Shown: in pieces, positions 15,801-16,083 of the stretch
Layout: each line of letters opens with the position of its first letter
Numbering within the stretch: the first letter of the stretch is position 1
From: Limnohabitans sp.
GTDB lineage: Bacteria; Pseudomonadota; Gammaproteobacteria; Burkholderiales; Burkholderiaceae_C
NCBI GenBank assembly: GCA_021731425.1
Contig: JAKFXJ010000222.1
Coordinates: 1-16,083 of the forward strand
DNA length: 16,083 nucleotides
Direction of reading: 5' to 3'
Made by a program: the position numbers and the translations under genes
Notes under the pieces: model-generated
Database searches by the model: none
What the model saw: only the letters and a program-made list of their open reading frames with translations
What the model was told of the DNA's origin: nothing

Positions 15801-16083
15801 TGGTGTCGGGGGCGCTGGTGTTGACCTGGAAGGACACCAGGTTGTTGGTGTTTTCAGGGCCGGTCAGGGCGTAGCTGTCGGTGTTGGCGTTGCCCGCCAT
15901 GTCGGTGAACTTGCTGGCCAGAACGCCCACGCTGCCACTGCCGCTGGTGCCCGATGTGGGTGTGTAGGTGGCGGTATAGCGGGTGTAGCCGGTGGCGGCC
16001 GAGCCAGAGGACGGGTCGGGCTGCAGATTGCCCATGGCGCCGCCCACGGCGTCGATGTCGCTGGCGTCAAAGCTGGCCGGGTT
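7864..16083 (-). CDS. Giant RTX-type, Ig-repeat and propeller-containing adhesin, C-terminal 2739 residues, open at right edge
   Basis: The frame is open from the window edge to TGA 7866-7864; the true start lies beyond 16083. In protein order: six Ig-like repeats of about 110 residues, the first partial (DTTPPTIAI...ITFTLSEASxDF...SGGTLSxF...YTATFTP...AAGKFxDAAGN); two VCBS repeats (NVLxNDT..., QYGSLTLNADGSYxYTV, ANDAP); a putative-Ig domain (LPSWLLFDPATRTFSGTPP); two more Ig-like repeats; then twice a unit of Ig-like domain, seven propeller-like blades (DGxxxVxY...F...DADG), RTX-like repeats (GGEGADVIKAGGGADNVYAG, GNGNDTVIV) and a tail module. Cysteine is almost absent, as expected of secreted proteins. 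The layout resembles large type I-secreted, calcium-stabilised biofilm adhesins, which carry the export signal at the C-terminus. The terminal LQVLIDAAIGTIAVGP may serve as that signal, though the orphan tail downstream raises doubt. Ligand unknown; no transporter genes are visible. Confidence 0.9.
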   Translation of the reverse strand, partial: NPASFDASDIDAVGGAMGNLQPDPSSGSAATGYTRYTATYTPTSGTSGSGSVGVLASKFTDMAGNANTDSYALTGPENTNNLVSFQVNTSAPDTTAPTIAITRAGAGTVTGTEVIYFTLSEASTTFTSGDIDVSGGSLSGFAQSATNPLLYSATFTPTANASGSASIGVAAGKFQDAASNQNLDTYSGAPSAVTGQVVEANNQLTLAYNTDSSAPTIIVGRQGSGTVTGPVTVTFTLSEASSDFTLADIDVVGGTLSNFAGSGSSFSATFTPTANAVGTASVGVASGKFSDAGANLNLDTYLSGVSGATTESNNQVVFQFSTDTTPPTIAITRANGNTTQNFTGAETINFTLSEASADFAAADVQVSGGTLSNFQQSSTNPLLYSATFTPTPNASGTASISVASSTFIDSAGNFNADGAEANNLITAPFNTVAADTTPPTILLQSDKTSLSAGQTATLTFTLSEASSDFVASDVIVSGGALSNFQQSGTNPLVYTATLTPAPNSTTTAQVLVPSLAFKDAAGNFNVDGADTAAGTTNTVSMTVNTVLPDTTPPTIAITSNQASLSTGQTATITFTLSEASTDFSWDGTSGDIEVSGGTLSALSGSGTTYTATFTPATNSTTNGVIRVAAGKFSDAAGNINRDTWTNPASGTDVYEANNQLTLTVNTMPTTPAIVANNDSASVGEDGGVANATTGTALASTTSGVSSLNVLANDTGSGASRTVSGVALGATTGTVGSALTGQYGSLTLNADGSYSYTVNQSHSSVQALRASSNTLSEVFTYTATSGGQSDSANLVITITGANDAPAGVADTATAIEAGGTNDTTAGTNPTGNVLDNDTDVDSGDSKTVSAITGGTVGAATAGQYGSLTLNADGSYTYTVDNTNASVKALRTSANTLTDTFTYTVQDAAGATSTATLTVTVQGANDAPSYTTLVANQLTNQSVAAGAAMTPYTFGVNTFLDADSADSATYTATLADGSPLPSWLLFDPATRTFSGTPPANTPAGTLSVKVTDTDAGGLAASGTFTITISAATDTTPPTIAIARTGTGSVGPNGETINFTLDENATDFDVGDITVTGGTLFNFTGSGKTYSALFMPAANATSATISVADDKFSDAAGNLNKDGAESNNTLSLNIDTVRPTVIVSRSGSGTMTGAETITFTLSEASTDFTLADVTFSGGTLTAFSGSGTSYTATFTPTANTTGTASVGVLANQFGDAAGNVNADTYDSNDTYSGKVVESNNQISTAFNTLPAAPVISLVQADGAPASAPALTISDSTAGNATASTAMTFNFDFSAAVSGFTLSDIEFIDATTGSKLTGSNFTGSGASYTAQVTTPSSGAVIVQVKDAAASLASNTAVQATGDSHLQTVGSNAVTYTASSSLTTMGTTGQAYKLYNGNYVYMGTQSTSSVTSMLNSVVLLDPSGKVINQTSVPDTTMNGSMYHGSVAPMANGGFAVFSDTKFWVFDADGLRTTPDAGVSYTTSSTAGGAVEAMGTADGNFVVSYADTTAGTQRFFYKLVDADGQDVGSPVAFSPTGSVTSLQTETSGYAGGSTNIVRLNDGKIAIVYGSGTQGGTLVLDANGGAINPATPLTFPNAVGPLSVTATQNGGFAIAFKDSIYATRIYVFSATGAKTSEGVAGWYSAADLEQVSLAQLDNGNLVVSVINNAQNSTSSSIFNRVEVFSSTGAAVSGATVSSVTSRPLESSWPDTTNVLIALQGGTFAQLTDATGTLTWSGAGGSPGHGQETLMTTYALTGGSVSKSSSSGSAPLFGSSSSDTLSASGVYQVVEAGAGNDTILASSGLLDSLALGGSINGDTGTDTLVVNASSYTLNLTQPATARAINGIEVIDLGSNAGNTVVMHVSEALRLASGEAQNRVFIDGDSTSTVKLSAQYSNGAVSGSWSQAASNETVNGVSYKVYTYSGEANLKVMVESSITSIVTDYVMNSADIVAGGGAGTLTVGDFEDLKNASSNHQSVDTTPLISGSIPALPAGATLSLTRTDVTGGGAPVNLGVLTLNGSNQWSYQETTALSSGKRYKYVAVLTLSDGSTVASNDYSIDIVAAGSSSATTPTTPTPSALTNNPPTLVITDSEAGIAKAVTGRATTVRHYFTFDEAVTGFEAADIVAKVGYSSATVSNFTKVSDTQYFADVAVAADSTGSLVVAVRSGAYTDASNVGGVGAANVQHITSSGGPVESTGGTGVTAGITGRAIELLDGSIVYLSGNTNQNSFLVLDSTGALKGTGGLSTPTLNGTIHKADVTALRDGGFAVLSGGQLQTFNADGTTKTTAVSYTTGAAANSGIDAVQLSDGKFMLFYYNTSNSFCYKVINADGSDAVGETQMGPTGMADSSETIQGVMDAVVLSDGRVAVAFAGKALGGYQFFSATGTPIGEEQTYMVEGNTRDMQAVATQDGGFLVASTEKKLTYGFLSGSPTSYYVNITKMYKVDADMTRSNPKIVEAYQANGPSAPTLSGEVGLAVYNDGTIAVASTYDSIGTGSTIVRTFNPDFSGRETLGYVNGALSSNTSAVAALDNGSKVVFLNSPSDSTKTLYYVYDSQLGSRTINGNTSDEILVGGEGADVIKAGGGADNVYAGNGNDTVIVNSSNLTQLLTSTPDTWIDGGAGSNTFRLDGTSLTLDLTQATLGPRVTNFSNFDISGSGANILTLNVSDVLASNTTLGTKAHVVRIDGDSDDTVNLRNLLDGSSTASGTWSTSSNTVIDGVTYKAYNYSGDATLQVLIDAAIGTIAVGP
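10262..12345 (-). repeat. First copy of the Ig-propeller-RTX-tail unit (internal)
   Basis: Sub-parts, approximate: an Ig-like domain 11980-12345 (ISDSTAGNATAS...FDFSAAVSGFTLSDI); seven propeller-like blades 10895-11980 with turns such as MANGGFAVFSD, TADGNFVVSYA, LNDGKIAIVYG, TQNGGFAIAFK and LDNGNLVVSVI; an RTX-like stretch 10690-10790 (VEAGAGNDTILASSG); and the tail module 10262-10575 (VIDLGSNAGNTVVMHVSEAL, VFIDGDSTSTVKL, GVSYKVYTYSGEANLKVMVE). A linker with a further Ig-like domain (about 9870-10255) joins it to the second copy. Confidence 0.7.
12350..12993 (-). repeat. Two further Ig-like repeats downstream of the putative-Ig domain
   Basis: Two repeats beginning DTTPPTIAIARTGTGS (from 12993) and DTVRPTVIVSRSGSGT (from 12690), with the same FTLSEAS / GGTL / AAGN signature as the N-terminal array. 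They are separated from it by the VCBS pair and the putative-Ig domain (about 13000-13310), as if the array had been split by domain insertion. Confidence 0.75.
13310..14070 (-). repeat. Two VCBS (cadherin-like) repeats in the giant adhesin
   Basis: Two units of about 120 residues, each with a NVLxND segment (NVLANDTGSG; NVLDNDTDVDSGD), the hallmark GQYGSLTLNADGSYxYTV, a VxALRxSxNTL stretch and a closing GANDAP. The acidic NDTDVDSGD loop would suit calcium. Such repeats are common in large secreted adhesins and act as spacers or ligand-binding arms. Confidence 0.85.
14075..16083 (-). repeat. Tandem array of six Ig-like repeats in the giant adhesin
   Basis: Repeat starts on the minus strand, marked by the (D)TTPPTIAI motif, are near 15808, 15453, 15117, 14781 and 14439, with a partial repeat from the window edge. 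Periods are 355, 336, 336 and 342 bases. Neighbouring copies are alike at the DNA level: compare 14611-14645 with 14941-14975, both around GCTTTGCTGGAAGTTGCTGA. The domain resembles the bacterial Ig-like family Big_12; the array probably forms a stiff stalk and continues beyond the window. Confidence 0.85.

Noticed and set aside
16045..16047. GTG at 16047 as the start of the giant protein
   Set aside because: The frame continues upstream to the edge as NPASFDASDIDA, which matches the middle of an Ig-like repeat, so the gene starts outside the window.

Overview
The window looks like a chromosomal piece of a GC-rich betaproteobacterium, most likely Burkholderiales/Comamonadaceae. The grounds are the FtsK N-terminus (MTYSLNTL start and membrane segments), the divergent ftsK/trxB pair, and the zinc-free rpmB-rpmG pair. 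This placement comes from recalled family knowledge, not from a search.

Left third (1-5681): a conserved core. The 5' end of ftsK (minus strand) carries an apparent one-base deletion in an A5 tract. It diverges from trxB, which is followed by rpmB-rpmG behind a structured leader and closed by a strong hairpin terminator. Converging on that terminator is a three-gene minus-strand operon with ATGA overlaps at both junctions: an intact membrane histidine kinase, a paralogous membrane histidine kinase whose ATP-binding boxes are lost, and a FixJ/NarL-type response regulator. The likely design is a signalling module with one active and one regulatory kinase.

Middle (5682-7418): an accessory patch built from small cassettes (a GIY-YIG nuclease-like gene and a hicAB toxin-antitoxin pair) separated by three clusters of a REP/MITE-like palindromic repeat (arms GTCATTGCGAGG / CCTCGCAATGAC, core GCAATCCATGGATTGC). 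A possible 3' gene remnant lies just upstream of the first kinase.

Right half (7419-16083): the C-terminal 2739 residues of a giant secreted adhesin-like protein (minus strand, open at the right edge). In protein order it has six tandem Ig-like repeats (the first cut by the window edge), two VCBS repeats, a putative-Ig (He_PIG-like) domain, two more Ig-like repeats, and then a large unit present twice: Ig-like domain, seven-bladed propeller-like array, RTX-like calcium repeats and a conserved tail module. A third, orphan copy of the tail module lies out of frame downstream, separated by a hairpin resembling the palindromic repeats. It suggests that a longer ancestor was truncated or rearranged there. 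The protein is probably exported by a type I secretion system and binds calcium at the cell surface. No secretion genes are in the window.
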